Assembly: GCF_039535235.1 (NCBI RefSeq)
Contig: NZ_BAAAWU010000001.1
Span: 372,001 to 436,000 of the forward strand
Direction: 5' to 3'
DNA: 64,000 bases
Source of the DNA: Streptomyces roseoviridis
GTDB taxonomy: Bacteria; Actinomycetota; Actinomycetes; Streptomycetales; Streptomycetaceae
The notes below the pieces were generated by a model, which searched no databases, was not told the DNA's origin, and saw nothing but the letters and a program-made list of their open reading frames with translations. Below are positions 7,656 to 15,975 of this stretch, one piece after another. How positions within the stretch are numbered: the first letter of the stretch is position 1; each line of letters opens with the position of its first letter. A program made the position numbers and the translations under genes.

Positions 7656-7728
7656 GTCTCCTCCTGACGCTGCTGCCGCTCCTGCCGCCGCCGGTGCGGC
7701 CGGTGCAGCTGGGGTTCCATGGGACCGG

Positions 7729-7753
7729 CTACCCGGCTCCGGGGGTGATACGC
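7729..7753 (-). promoter_or_regulatory. Candidate stress-sigma promoter upstream of the CBS gene
   Basis: On the minus strand GCGT, 15 bases, then GGGTAG, about 75 bp before the CBS start. It fits GNNT-N14-16-GGGTA but the last base differs from the C/T of the SigB consensus. Confidence 0.3.
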
Positions 7754-7770
7754 GTTCCGGCCGCCGCGCA

Positions 7771-8583
7771 TCAGACACCGCGCCAGTCGTCGTCCCGCAG
7801 GTGCGAGCCCGCCATCGGTCCCATCCGCAGCATGCCGCCGTCGACGGCCCAGGACGCGCCGGTGACGTACGAGGCGTCGGGGCCCGCAAGGAAGGCGATG
7901 ACGGCGGCGACCTCGCGGGCGTCGCCGGGGCGTCCGAGCGGGACGCCCGGCCGCTGCTCGGCGGTGACGTCGGTGTCCTCCTGCCCGGTCATGGGCGTGG
8001 CGATCTCGCCCGGTGCGACCGCGTTGACCGTGATGCCGTGGGCGGCGAGTTCCAGGGCCATGACCTGGGTGAGGAGCCCGAGGCCGCCCTTGGCCGCGCA
8101 GTACGGTGCGGCGCCGACCCGCGGCTGGTGCTCGTGGACGGAGGTCACGTTCACGATGCGGCCCCCGCGGCCCTGGCGGACCATGCGCCGAGCGGCGTGC
8201 TGCGAGCACAGCAGCGGGCCGACCAGGTCCACGTCCAGGACCTCCCGGACGGTGCCCGGGTCGAGTTCGAGGAAGGGGGTGGACGTGCCGACGCCGGCGT
8301 TGTTCACCAGCACGTCGACGCCGCCGAGCCGGTCCGCGAGCGCGTCGACGACGTCGGCCGCGTCCGGCAGCCGCGTCAGGTCCAGGTGCTCGACGAACGC
8401 CTCGCGGCCCTGGGCCCGTACCTCTTCGGCGGTCTCCTCCGCGCCGCGCCGGTCACGGTGCCAGGTGATGCCGACGTCCATGCCTTCCGCGGCGAGCCGT
8501 ACGGCCGTGGCCCGGCCGATCCCGGAATCCGCGCCCGTGACGACGGCGGTCCGGGGGCGGGGGGTGGACGGAGTGTTGTTCAT
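7771..8583 (-). CDS. SDR family oxidoreductase (glucose 1-dehydrogenase-like)
   Basis: A 270-residue classical short-chain dehydrogenase. It shows the cofactor loop TGADSGIG (residues 17-24), NNAG, the catalytic S in NVTSVHEH, and Y-x3-K in PYCAAKGG, then the PGEIATPM and VTGASWAVDGG segments typical of classical SDRs. It should reduce or oxidise a small alcohol or carbonyl with NAD(P). A His-Arg-Asp-Arg after the second beta strand (ITWHRDRRG) suggests NADPH preference. GAGGAAGG precedes the ATG. Position next to the CBS/USP genes suggests a stress role; substrate unknown. Confidence 0.92.
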   Translation of the reverse strand: MNNTPSTPRPRTAVVTGADSGIGRATAVRLAAEGMDVGITWHRDRRGAEETAEEVRAQGREAFVEHLDLTRLPDAADVVDALADRLGGVDVLVNNAGVGTSTPFLELDPGTVREVLDVDLVGPLLCSQHAARRMVRQGRGGRIVNVTSVHEHQPRVGAAPYCAAKGGLGLLTQVMALELAAHGITVNAVAPGEIATPMTGQEDTDVTAEQRPGVPLGRPGDAREVAAVIAFLAGPDASYVTGASWAVDGGMLRMGPMAGSHLRDDDWRGV

Positions 8584-8850
8584 GACGCCTTCCTCGGTCG
8601 TGGGCCGGTTCTCCGGGCCGTTTCCCGGCCTCCGGGCCTGCGGACCCGGGCCGGTTCCCGCCGCTCCGGTCCTCCGGAGCGCAGGGCGCCGCTGCCCACC
8701 GGGGCGGGTTTCATGCGTGCGGGCGGGCCGGCCGCCGTCGGTGTCGGCCGTCCGGCCGTGCGTCCCGTTTCGCCGGAAACGTCCGGGGCAGACGCGCCTC
8801 GCGCCCGTGCGGCGCGCTCAGCAACGACGGCCGGAGAACCCGGAGGAACC

Positions 8851-10323
8851 ATGGATCACTCGCGTGCACCGGTGCTCGAAGCGCTGGAGGACTTCCGACG
8901 CCGGGGGGACATCGTCTACGGACCGCCGGGGCACAAGCAGGGCCGGGGTGTCGACCCCCGGGTCGCCGAGGTCGTCGGGGAGCAGGTCTTCCGGTCGGAC
9001 GTGCTGCTGCTCAACGGCCTGGACGACCGGCGGGAGTCGCAGGGCGTGCTCGACCGGGCGCAGGAGCTGATGGCCGACGCGGTGGGCGCGGAGCAGGCGT
9101 TCTTCTCGACGTGCGGGAGCTCGTTGTCCGTGAAGACCGCGATGCTGTCCGTCGCGGGCCCGGGCGAGAAGCTGCTGCTGTCGCGCAACGCGCACAAGTC
9201 GGTGATCGCGGCCGTGATCGTGAACGGCGTGGAGCCCATCTGGGTGCACCCCAAGTTCGACGGCGAGCGGCACATGGCCCATCCTCCGGAGCCCGACGAC
9301 GTGCGCGCGAAGCTGAGGGAGCACCCCGACGCGAAGGGCATGCTGCTGATCACCCCCACCGACTGGGGCACCTGCGCGGACGTGCGGGGCGTGGCCGACG
9401 CCTGCCACGCCGCCGGCGTGCCACTGATCGTCGACGAGGCGTGGGGCGCCCATCTGCCCTTCCACCCGGAGCTGCCGGTCTGGGGCATCGACGCGGGCGC
9501 CGACCTGGTCGTGACCAGCGTGCACAAGATGGGCGGGGCGATCGAGCAGAGTTCGGTCTTCCACCTGCAGCACGACCGGGTGTCGCCGGAGGTCCTCAAG
9601 CAGCGCGAGGACCTGCTGGGCACGACCAGTGCCTCTTCGCTGGTGTACGCGACGCTCGACGGCTGGCGGCGGCAGATGGTCCAGCACGGGCGGGAACTCC
9701 TCGGCGGAGCGCTCCAGCGTGCCGAGCGGGTGCGGAAGGCGGCGGCGAGCCTGCCCGGACTCGCGCCGATGGGTGACGAGGTGGTGGCGGCGGGACTCGC
9801 GGCCGAGCTCGACCCGTTGAAGATCGTGATCGACGTACGGGGCCTGGGCATCAGCGGCATGCAGGCGGCGGAGTGGCTCCGCGAGGAGCGCCACGTCGAC
9901 GTGGGCGGCTCCGACACCTGCCGGATCAGCCTGTCGATCACGCACGCGGACGACGACACGACCGAGCGGGTGCTCCTGGACGCGCTCCAGGCACTGACGG
10001 AGGCGGACCGGACCGGTCCCCTCGCACCGCGGCCCGAGGTGCGGCTGCCGCAGCCGCCCGCTCTGGAGCTGGAGCAGGCCCGCCGGCCGCGGGACGCGTT
10101 CTTCGGCGAGGCGGAACACGTGGCGGCGAAGGACGTGGTCGGCCGGATCTCGGCCGAGACGATCAGTCCTTACCCTCCGGGCGTACCGGCCGTGACACCC
10201 GGCGAGGTGATCACCGCCGAGGTGGTGGACTACCTGCGCAGCGGCATCGCGCACGGACTGCTGATTCCCGACGCCGCCGACCCCTCCCTCGAGACGTTCC
10301 GGGTGGTGGCCCGCGAGGGCTGA
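8851..10323 (+). CDS. Orn/Lys/Arg decarboxylase-type PLP enzyme
   Basis: A 490-residue fold-type I PLP enzyme of the Orn/Lys/Arg decarboxylase major-domain family. Marks include the N-terminal YGPPGHKQG, substrate/cofactor residues STCGSSLSVK, the cofactor Asp in IVDEAWGAH and the Schiff-base lysine K226 in TSVHKMGG. The C-terminal domain (about 390-490) carries ISPYPPGVPAVTPGE, typical of the family. It is the short form without an N-terminal receiver-like wing domain. Expected reaction is decarboxylation of a basic amino acid to a polyamine precursor. CGGAGGAACC precedes ATG 8851; an exceptional terminator follows. Monocistronic. Lys, Arg or Orn preference cannot be assigned. Confidence 0.88.
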   Translation: MDHSRAPVLEALEDFRRRGDIVYGPPGHKQGRGVDPRVAEVVGEQVFRSDVLLLNGLDDRRESQGVLDRAQELMADAVGAEQAFFSTCGSSLSVKTAMLSVAGPGEKLLLSRNAHKSVIAAVIVNGVEPIWVHPKFDGERHMAHPPEPDDVRAKLREHPDAKGMLLITPTDWGTCADVRGVADACHAAGVPLIVDEAWGAHLPFHPELPVWGIDAGADLVVTSVHKMGGAIEQSSVFHLQHDRVSPEVLKQREDLLGTTSASSLVYATLDGWRRQMVQHGRELLGGALQRAERVRKAAASLPGLAPMGDEVVAAGLAAELDPLKIVIDVRGLGISGMQAAEWLREERHVDVGGSDTCRISLSITHADDDTTERVLLDALQALTEADRTGPLAPRPEVRLPQPPALELEQARRPRDAFFGEAEHVAAKDVVGRISAETISPYPPGVPAVTPGEVITAEVVDYLRSGIAHGLLIPDAADPSLETFRVVAREG

Positions 10324-10355
10324 CGGCCCGGCGGGCCCTGGACCCACGCGGGCAC

Positions 10356-10408
10356 CGAGCCTCCCGCGCCCCCTCGCCGACACGTGGCGAGGGGGCGCGG
10401 GAGGCTCG
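10356..10408 (+). terminator. Strong intrinsic terminator after the decarboxylase gene
   Basis: A perfect 23-bp stem (10356-10378 with 10386-10408) with a 7-base loop, 32 bp downstream of the decarboxylase stop. It would also stop transcription from the minus-strand gene at 10500. Confidence 0.9.
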
Positions 10409-10499
10409 TCCGGGGTTCGGTCCTCAGGACCGCGTCCAGGTGTCCGGAACCCTCGGGACCGGTCCCCCAGGACGCACCGTGACCGAAACCGTTCGGGGA

Positions 10500-10739
10500 T
10501 CAGGGCTCGTCCGGACGGTGCCCGGTGGGGATGCCTCCGTCCGGGCCCACGCCCTTCTCCGCCCGTGCGCCCCGGCCTCCCGGCTCCCGGTGGTCGTCGC
10601 GGTGCTCCGCGCCCTGTACCGTGCCCTGCTCCTTGCCCTCGTGCCGGTGGGCCTGCCGGGCCTTCAGTTCGGCGAGGTCCTTCGGGGTGGCCGTGCTTCG
10701 GTCGCCGTGTCGCTGCGTGCGGCTCTGCGGATCGGTCAT
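10500..10739 (-). CDS. Small hydrophilic hypothetical protein
   Basis: A 79-residue highly charged protein (MTDPQSRTQRHGDRST, then DLAELKARQAHRHEGKEQG) without hydrophobic segments. GAGGAGG sits 6 bases before ATG 10739. It occupies its own space between two terminator or repeat elements. It resembles the many small Arg/His/Gly-rich Streptomyces proteins of unknown role; a similar one lies at 58364-58561. The 869-residue open frame containing it is not believed. Confidence 0.55.
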   Translation of the reverse strand: MTDPQSRTQRHGDRSTATPKDLAELKARQAHRHEGKEQGTVQGAEHRDDHREPGGRGARAEKGVGPDGGIPTGHRPDEP

Positions 10740-10868
10740 GACCGCCTCCTCGGGTCGGGCCGGCTCGCTCTGTCGTACCTCTGTCGTACCGCGTCTCCCC
10801 CGCGATCGCCGTCGCATGCGCGCCCGTCCGGGGGGCGCGCCCGTCCGGAGCGGAGGGGCGGGCCGGGG

Positions 10869-10960
10869 TTCCTGCATGCTCGGGCTGGGGCGAGGGCTGG
10901 TGCTGGGGGATAGGGCTTGGGCTTGGGCTAGGGCCCGGGCTCGGGCTCGGCCAAGGTAAT
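10869..10960. repeat. Hexamer-type GGGCT(T/C) repeat tract
   Basis: Repeated GGGCTTG, GGGCTAG and GGGCTCG hexamers between the small hydrophilic gene and the 3' end of the oxygenase gene. The last copies run into the oxygenase stop and encode its EPEPGP tail. Confidence 0.6.
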
Positions 10961-11695
10961 CACCAGGACGTCGCGGTGCGCGCGGCGCCCGGGGGCGCGG
11001 GGCCGCACGGCCGACATGCCGTGGAGGGTGCGGCGGTCGTCGCCGAGGAGCAGCGTGCCCGGGCGGTCCAGGACGGTCCGGAAGAGGGGCACCCCGTCGG
11101 GGTGGTAGACGGTGCTCTCGCCGCCGTCGGCGTTGCCGTGGTCGACCAGCAGGAAGGCGACCAGGGTGACCCCGTCGCGGTACACGCCCTCTGGCGGGGG
11201 TTCCCCCAGCCGGCCGGTGGTCGCCGTCTCCCGGTACGGATGGATCTTGACGGACCACTCGGGCGGATCGGCGAGCACGGCGGCCGCCTCGGCCAGCAGG
11301 GCGAGGATGTCCCCGAGGAGCGGATCGGTCGCGAAGGCGTCGGTGAGCGGTTCGAAGTGCCGTTCGCGCCCCACGTACAGGGGATGGCCGTCCCCCGGGT
11401 GCAGGAAGGGCCCGTGCGGCCGTGGCCGTATCTCCCCGGAGCGGGAGAGGCCGACGTGTCCGTACCGGCGCAGCCGCAGGCTCCCCGGGGAGCGCAGGTA
11501 GGGGTCGGGGACGAGGTCGTCCCAGTGGCGGTCGAACGCTGCCCACCGCCCGGGGTCCGCGCCGAGTCGGCGGGCGGTCACCTCGGCCGGGAGGAGACAG
11601 ACGCCGGGATCGACGAGGTGCCGGGTGAAGGGTTCGAGTCCGAGGTCGAGATCGAGGTCGAGATCGAAGTCGCGGTCGAGGTCGAGGTCGCTCAT
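10928..11695 (-). CDS. 2OG-Fe(II) dioxygenase family protein (PF10014-like)
   Basis: About 255 residues, related to the 2OG-Fe dioxygenase family that hydroxylates free amino acids (BsmA/isoleucine dioxygenase relatives). Family text includes PLYVGRERHFEPL, KIHPYRETATTG, PPPEGVYRDGVTLVAFLLV, GGESTVYHPDG and DDRRTLHGMSAV, the last with the distal iron His. Where family members normally carry HxD, this protein has Tyr-Arg-Asp, so the first iron ligand appears replaced. The N-terminus is a DLDLDRDFDLDLDLDL run encoded by a short repeat. No good ribosome site precedes ATG 11695; ATG 11728 is the alternative. Activity is uncertain. Confidence 0.7.
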   Translation of the reverse strand: MSDLDLDRDFDLDLDLDLGLEPFTRHLVDPGVCLLPAEVTARRLGADPGRWAAFDRHWDDLVPDPYLRSPGSLRLRRYGHVGLSRSGEIRPRPHGPFLHPGDGHPLYVGRERHFEPLTDAFATDPLLGDILALLAEAAAVLADPPEWSVKIHPYRETATTGRLGEPPPEGVYRDGVTLVAFLLVDHGNADGGESTVYHPDGVPLFRTVLDRPGTLLLGDDRRTLHGMSAVRPRAPGRRAHRDVLVITLAEPEPGP

Positions 11696-12113
11696 GGGCG
11701 GGCGGGTTCCCCGGCTCTCCCCCGGCATGCGCCCGCACGCAGCCGCCCGCAGCCGCCCGCGTCGGCCGACGAGCGGATCCGCCCTCTCGAAAGGCCGGTT
11801 TGGTACGTGACTGTCCAGGTATCAACCAACTCGTGGAGAAATGTGCCGGATGCGAGGAGTAGCGCTGCTCCTCCGGGGTAGCCGCCCGCGCGCTGCCGGA
11901 TCCTCCGGCACGCAGCCGCGTCACACACACCCACGAGCCACGGCACCCGTACGAATCGGTCAGGTGGCGGCCCTCCCGCCACCGGGTGAGACTGACGGTC
12001 GACGCCTGATAAGCCCGGAGGGCCGACCGGTTCCCGGGCGGTGGCGGCAGCGACCGTCCGGAGCCGCGGCTCGTCCCCTCACTGTTCCGGTTGACCCGGT
12101 TGAGGAGAGATCC
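11696..12113. other. Intergenic region upstream of the glycan locus
   Basis: No supported gene. It separates the divergent oxygenase and epimerase genes and must hold promoters for both. A weak inverted repeat (TTGGT at about 11799, ACCAA at about 11824) is the only structure noted. A 96-codon minus-strand frame here lacks a ribosome site and family features. Confidence 0.5.
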
Positions 12114-13073
12114 ATGGCCACGTCCCCCACAGCCCGTTGGGAACATGCCGTCGTCACCGGCGGTTCGGGTTTCGTCGGATCCCATCTGTGCGCCGCGCTC
12201 CTCGCCGGCGGCGCGAAAGTGACCTGTGTGGACGACTTCAGTACGGGAACGCCCGCCAACGTGGCCGGATTTCGGGACCATCCCGGGTTCCGCCTGGTGG
12301 AGGCGGACGTCCGCGAGCCGTTCACGGTGGACGCGGATCCGGACCTGGTCCTCCACTTCGCCTCTCCCGCGTCCCCCGTCGACTATCTGCGCCTGCCCGT
12401 ACACACCCTGGAGACCGGCAGCCTCGGCACCCGCAACGCGCTCGCGCTGGCGCATGCCTGCGGTGCCCGCTTCGTCCTCGCCTCGACCTCGGAGGTGTAC
12501 GGCGACCCCGAGGAGCATCCGCAGAACGAGCGTTACTGGGGGCACGTGAACCCGATCGGCCCCCGGAGCGTCTATGACGAGGCGAAGCGCTTCGGCGAGG
12601 CGCTCACCACCGCCGCGCACTCCCGGGGCACCGACACCCTGATCGTGCGTCTGTTCAACACCTACGGGCCCCGCATGCGCGGTCACGACGGCCGCGCCGT
12701 CCCCACCTTCATCCGGCAGGCGCTCGCCGGTGAACCACTCACCGTCGCCGGGGACGGACGCCAGACCCGGTCCCTGTGCTACGTCGACGACACCGTGCGC
12801 GGTGTCCTCGCGGCCGCCGCGCACGGCATGCCCGGACCGGTGAACATCGGCAACCCGTCCGAGATCTCGATGCTGGACCTGGCCCGCTGGATCGTCGAAC
12901 TGACCGGCTCGGCCTCCACGATCCGCTTCATCGAACGGCCCGTCGACGATCCCGCCGTGCGCTGCCCCGACATCACCCTGGCCCGTGACAAGCTCGAATG
13001 GCAGCCGGTGGTCACGGCGGAGGAGGGGCTGCGGCGGACGATCGAGTGGTTCCGGACGCAACAGACCGAATGA
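12114..13073 (+). CDS. NAD-dependent sugar-nucleotide epimerase/decarboxylase, UDP-xylose synthase-like
   Basis: A 319-residue extended SDR. The cofactor loop is GGSGFVGSHL; ASPASPVDY and the run STSEVYGDPEEHPQNE, then YWGHVNPIGPRSVYDEAKR, are the signature of UDP-glucuronate decarboxylases (UXS), with catalytic Y154 and K158. The predicted reaction is UDP-glucuronate to UDP-xylose plus CO2. Length matches UXS soluble forms. TGAGGAGAGATCC precedes ATG 12114. It heads the plus-strand glycan gene cluster and would supply the sugar donor. A different 4,6-dehydratase/epimerase role is possible but less likely. Confidence 0.85.
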   Translation: MATSPTARWEHAVVTGGSGFVGSHLCAALLAGGAKVTCVDDFSTGTPANVAGFRDHPGFRLVEADVREPFTVDADPDLVLHFASPASPVDYLRLPVHTLETGSLGTRNALALAHACGARFVLASTSEVYGDPEEHPQNERYWGHVNPIGPRSVYDEAKRFGEALTTAAHSRGTDTLIVRLFNTYGPRMRGHDGRAVPTFIRQALAGEPLTVAGDGRQTRSLCYVDDTVRGVLAAAAHGMPGPVNIGNPSEISMLDLARWIVELTGSASTIRFIERPVDDPAVRCPDITLARDKLEWQPVVTAEEGLRRTIEWFRTQQTE

Positions 13074-13121
13074 GCACGGCGGTCCGGCCGCCTCCTGCCA
13101 CTGGGTCAACCGACCCCGCCC

Positions 13122-13195
13122 GCTCTCCCCCCACCTCCACTCCCCCTCCCGCTCCTCTTCCTCCCCGCCTCTCCCCCCGGGCGCCCTGCGCCGTA
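13122..13195 (+). other. Pyrimidine-rich tract upstream of the carbamoyltransferase gene
   Basis: Almost purely C/T on the plus strand (CTCCACTCCCCCTCCC and similar), ending about 20 bp before the carbamoyltransferase start. No Shine-Dalgarno is seen inside it. A matching tract lies at 21036-21085 before gmhA. Confidence 0.55.
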
Positions 13196-13216
13196 TCCGA
13201 CCGGAAGGCCCGCCCC

Positions 13217-14908
13217 ATGCGCGTACTCGGCATCAACGCCCTCTACCACGACCCGGCCGCCGCCTTGGTCGTCGACGGCATCACCGTCGCCGCCGCCGAG
13301 GAGGAACGTTTCTCCAGACGGAAGCACGGCAAACGGCCGGTGCCCTTCTCCGCCTGGGAGCTGCCCGAGCAGGCCGCGCGGTGGTGCCTGGAACACGCCG
13401 GGCTGCGCCCCGCCGACATCGACGTCGTCGCGTACTCGTACGACCCCGCGCTGGCCCGGCCCGCCGAGGACATGGGCCTCGACGACCCGTGGGACAGCCT
13501 GCGCCAGGCCTACGCCCAGCACGCCCCGCAGTTCCTCGCGACGGCCCTGCCGGGACTCGACCCGCAGAAGGTCCGGTTCGTCGGCCACCACATGGCCCAC
13601 GCCGCGTCGGGGGCGTTCGCCGCCGAGGCCGCCGAGACCTCGTCGGTGCTCGTGCTCGACGGCCGCGGCGAGTGCGCCTCGCACCTGGCCGCGCGGCGCG
13701 TGGGCGACCATCTGGAGCCGCTGCGGGCCCAGTTGCTGCCCGATTCGCTGGGCCTGGTGTACGAGGAGCTCACCGAGCACCTCGGATTCCTGCGTTCCTC
13801 CGACGAGTTCAAGGTGATGGCGCTCGCCTCGCACGGGCGGCCCCGGATGGCGGACGAGATACGACGGTACGTCCACCCCACGGGTGACGGCGGCTTCCGC
13901 GCGCACGGGGTGCCCTGGGCCGAGCTGTGCCCGCCGCGCGGCGCGGAGGAGCCGTGGACCGCCGACCACGCGGACCTGGCGGCGAGCGCCCAGTTCGTCC
14001 TGGAGGAGACGCTGCTCGACCTGGTGCGGTGGCTGCACGGCCAGACCCACGACAGCGTCCTGACCCTGGCCGGCGGCGTCGCCCTGAACTGCGTGGCCAA
14101 CGCGCGGATCGCCCGCGAGGGCCCGTTCTCGCGTGTGTGGATCCAGCCGGCCGCGGGCGACGCGGGCACGGCGCTCGGCGGGGCGCTGCTGCTGTCGGCG
14201 GAGGCCGGCGAGCAGCCCTCGCCGATGCCGGGGGCCGCCCTCGGCCGGGAGTGGTCGGACGCCGAGATCGCCGGGCGCCTGAAGACGGCGGCCGTCCCCT
14301 TCGAGCGGCCGCCGGACATCGCCGTCGCCGTGGCGGAGGTGCTGGCCGCGAACGGCGTGGTGGCCTGGTTCCAGGGGCGTTCGGAGTACGGCCCGAGGGC
14401 CCTCGGTCACCGCTCGCTGCTCGCGCACCCCGGGCACGCCGGGAACCTGGAGCGGCTCAACGACATCAAGGGACGCGAGCAGTTCCGGCCGGTGGCGCCG
14501 ATGGTGCTGACGGAACGCTCCGCCGAGATCTTCGACGGCCCGCTGCCCAGCCCGTACATGCTCTTCGTCCATGACGTCGCTCCGAAGTGGCGCGACCGCA
14601 TCCCGGCCGTCGTCCACGTCGACGGCACGGCGCGGATCCAGACCGTGGACCGCCGGCACGAGCCGCTGGTGGCCCGCATGCTGGAGGAGTTCGAGCGGCG
14701 GACGGGACTGCCCGTGGTGGTCAACACCAGCCTCAACACGGCGGGGCGTCCGATGGTGGACGATCCGCGCGACGCCCTGGAGTGTTTCGGCTCGACGCCC
14801 ATCGACCTCCTCGCGATCGGGCCGTTCGCGGTCCGACGGAGCGAGATGTTCTCCACCGGGGCCAACGGGTGGAGCGTCACGGCCGCCGGCGGAGGAGGTG
14901 GCCGGTGA
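13217..14908 (+). CDS. Carbamoyltransferase (NodU/TobZ/CmcH family)
   Basis: A 563-residue two-domain O-carbamoyltransferase. The N-terminal Kae1-like ASKHA domain starts MRVLGINALYHDPAAALVVDG and contains the metal/carbamoyladenylate histidines H124, H125 and H128 (GHHMAHA) and SSDEFKVMALASHG. The phosphate-binding LAGGVALNCVANA follows. The C-terminal YrdC-like domain has WFQGRSEYGPRALGHRS and VVVNTSLN. These enzymes carbamoylate sugar hydroxyls from carbamoyl phosphate and ATP. ATG 13217 is chosen by the family start; the ribosome site is weak (GGAAGGCCCGCCCC). It shares a GTGA overlap with the next glycosyltransferase, so it probably decorates the same glycan. Confidence 0.92.
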   Translation: MRVLGINALYHDPAAALVVDGITVAAAEEERFSRRKHGKRPVPFSAWELPEQAARWCLEHAGLRPADIDVVAYSYDPALARPAEDMGLDDPWDSLRQAYAQHAPQFLATALPGLDPQKVRFVGHHMAHAASGAFAAEAAETSSVLVLDGRGECASHLAARRVGDHLEPLRAQLLPDSLGLVYEELTEHLGFLRSSDEFKVMALASHGRPRMADEIRRYVHPTGDGGFRAHGVPWAELCPPRGAEEPWTADHADLAASAQFVLEETLLDLVRWLHGQTHDSVLTLAGGVALNCVANARIAREGPFSRVWIQPAAGDAGTALGGALLLSAEAGEQPSPMPGAALGREWSDAEIAGRLKTAAVPFERPPDIAVAVAEVLAANGVVAWFQGRSEYGPRALGHRSLLAHPGHAGNLERLNDIKGREQFRPVAPMVLTERSAEIFDGPLPSPYMLFVHDVAPKWRDRIPAVVHVDGTARIQTVDRRHEPLVARMLEEFERRTGLPVVVNTSLNTAGRPMVDDPRDALECFGSTPIDLLAIGPFAVRRSEMFSTGANGWSVTAAGGGGGR

Positions 14909-15975
14909 ACGGCCTTCCCACCGGCCCCCGTTACGCGGTCGTCGTGCCCACGACGGGCCGGCCGAGCCTGCGGCTCTGTCTGGAGGCCCTGGCCCGGGCG
15001 GGCGGACGGCGGCCCTCCCGGGTGATCGTGGTGCACGACCGGCCGGGGCGCGACGGCACCGTGCCGGAGCTGCCCGTGCCGGCCGGGCTGCGCGACGTCA
15101 CCTCGGTGGTCCCCGGCCCGGCGCGCGGCCCCGCCGCCGCGCGGAACGAGGGCGCGCGCCACACCGGCGACGTGCCGTGGATCGTCTTCCTCGACGACGA
15201 CGTCGTGCCGTCGGCCCGGTGGGGCGAGGACCTGGCCCGTGACCTGGCGGAGGCGTCGGCCGGAACGGCCGCCGTCGCGGCCCGGATCGAGGTGCCGCTG
15301 CCGGACGGCCGGCGCCCCACCGACGGCGAGCGCAACACGGCCGCACTCGCCACGGCCCGGTGGATCACCGCGGACATGGCCGTACGGCGCGAGGCGTTCG
15401 ACGGGGCGGGAGGTTTCGACGAGCGCTTCCGCCGGGCCTTCCGCGAGGACGCGGACCTCGCGCTGCGGCTGCTCGACGGCGGCTGGCTGCTCGGCCAGGG
15501 ACGCCGTCTGACCGCTCATCCGCCCCGCCAGGGCGGCCGCTGGCTGTCGGTCCGCCAGCAGGCGGGCAACGGCGACGACGTGCTGATGCGGCGGCTCCAC
15601 GGACCGGACTGGCGCATCCGCGCCGGCGCGCCGCGCGGCCGTCTGCCGCGCCACCGCGCCGTCACGGCCGCCGGCGCGGCCGCCCTGGCGTGCGCGCTCG
15701 CGGGCCGGTGGCGGGCCGCGGCGGCGTGCGGCGCGCTGTGGTGCGCCGGCACGGCCGAGTTCACCGCGGCCCGTGTGCGGCCCGGCCCCCGTACCCGTAC
15801 GGAGGTCGTCGACATGGTCCTCACCAGCGCGGCCATCCCTCCGGCCGCGACCTGGCACTGGCTGCGCGGCCTCCTCGCCCACCGCAACGCCCGCCCGCGC
15901 CCGCCGGTCCGCCCACCGGAGCCCACCACCACCGGACCGGCCCGGCCGCAGGCGGTCGAGGAGGCGGTGTCATGA
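14905..15975 (+). CDS. Family 2 glycosyltransferase
   Basis: A 356-residue GT-A fold enzyme. YAVVVPTTGRPSLRLCLEAL opens the nucleotide-binding domain and FLDDDVV (D97-D99) is the metal-binding DxD. GGFDERFRRAFREDADLALRL holds the acceptor/catalytic ED motif. A hydrophobic segment at about 253-285 suggests membrane association, and the C-terminal tail is Pro-rich. Start GTG 14905 overlaps the carbamoyltransferase stop (GTGA), with GGAGGAGG in the upstream gene; its stop overlaps the gmhB start (ATGA). It transfers a sugar in the glycan locus; donor unknown. Confidence 0.9.
   Translation: MNGLPTGPRYAVVVPTTGRPSLRLCLEALARAGGRRPSRVIVVHDRPGRDGTVPELPVPAGLRDVTSVVPGPARGPAAARNEGARHTGDVPWIVFLDDDVVPSARWGEDLARDLAEASAGTAAVAARIEVPLPDGRRPTDGERNTAALATARWITADMAVRREAFDGAGGFDERFRRAFREDADLALRLLDGGWLLGQGRRLTAHPPRQGGRWLSVRQQAGNGDDVLMRRLHGPDWRIRAGAPRGRLPRHRAVTAAGAAALACALAGRWRAAAACGALWCAGTAEFTAARVRPGPRTRTEVVDMVLTSAAIPPAATWHWLRGLLAHRNARPRPPVRPPEPTTTGPARPQAVEEAVS

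Noticed and set aside
11692..11982. A 96-codon minus-strand frame overlapping the oxygenase start by ATGA
   Set aside because: No Shine-Dalgarno and no recognisable protein features; overlap likely by chance.
10500..13109. An 869-codon minus-strand open frame
   Set aside because: It runs antisense to the epimerase and over the oxygenase in another frame; only the last 79 codons have a ribosome site and independent space.
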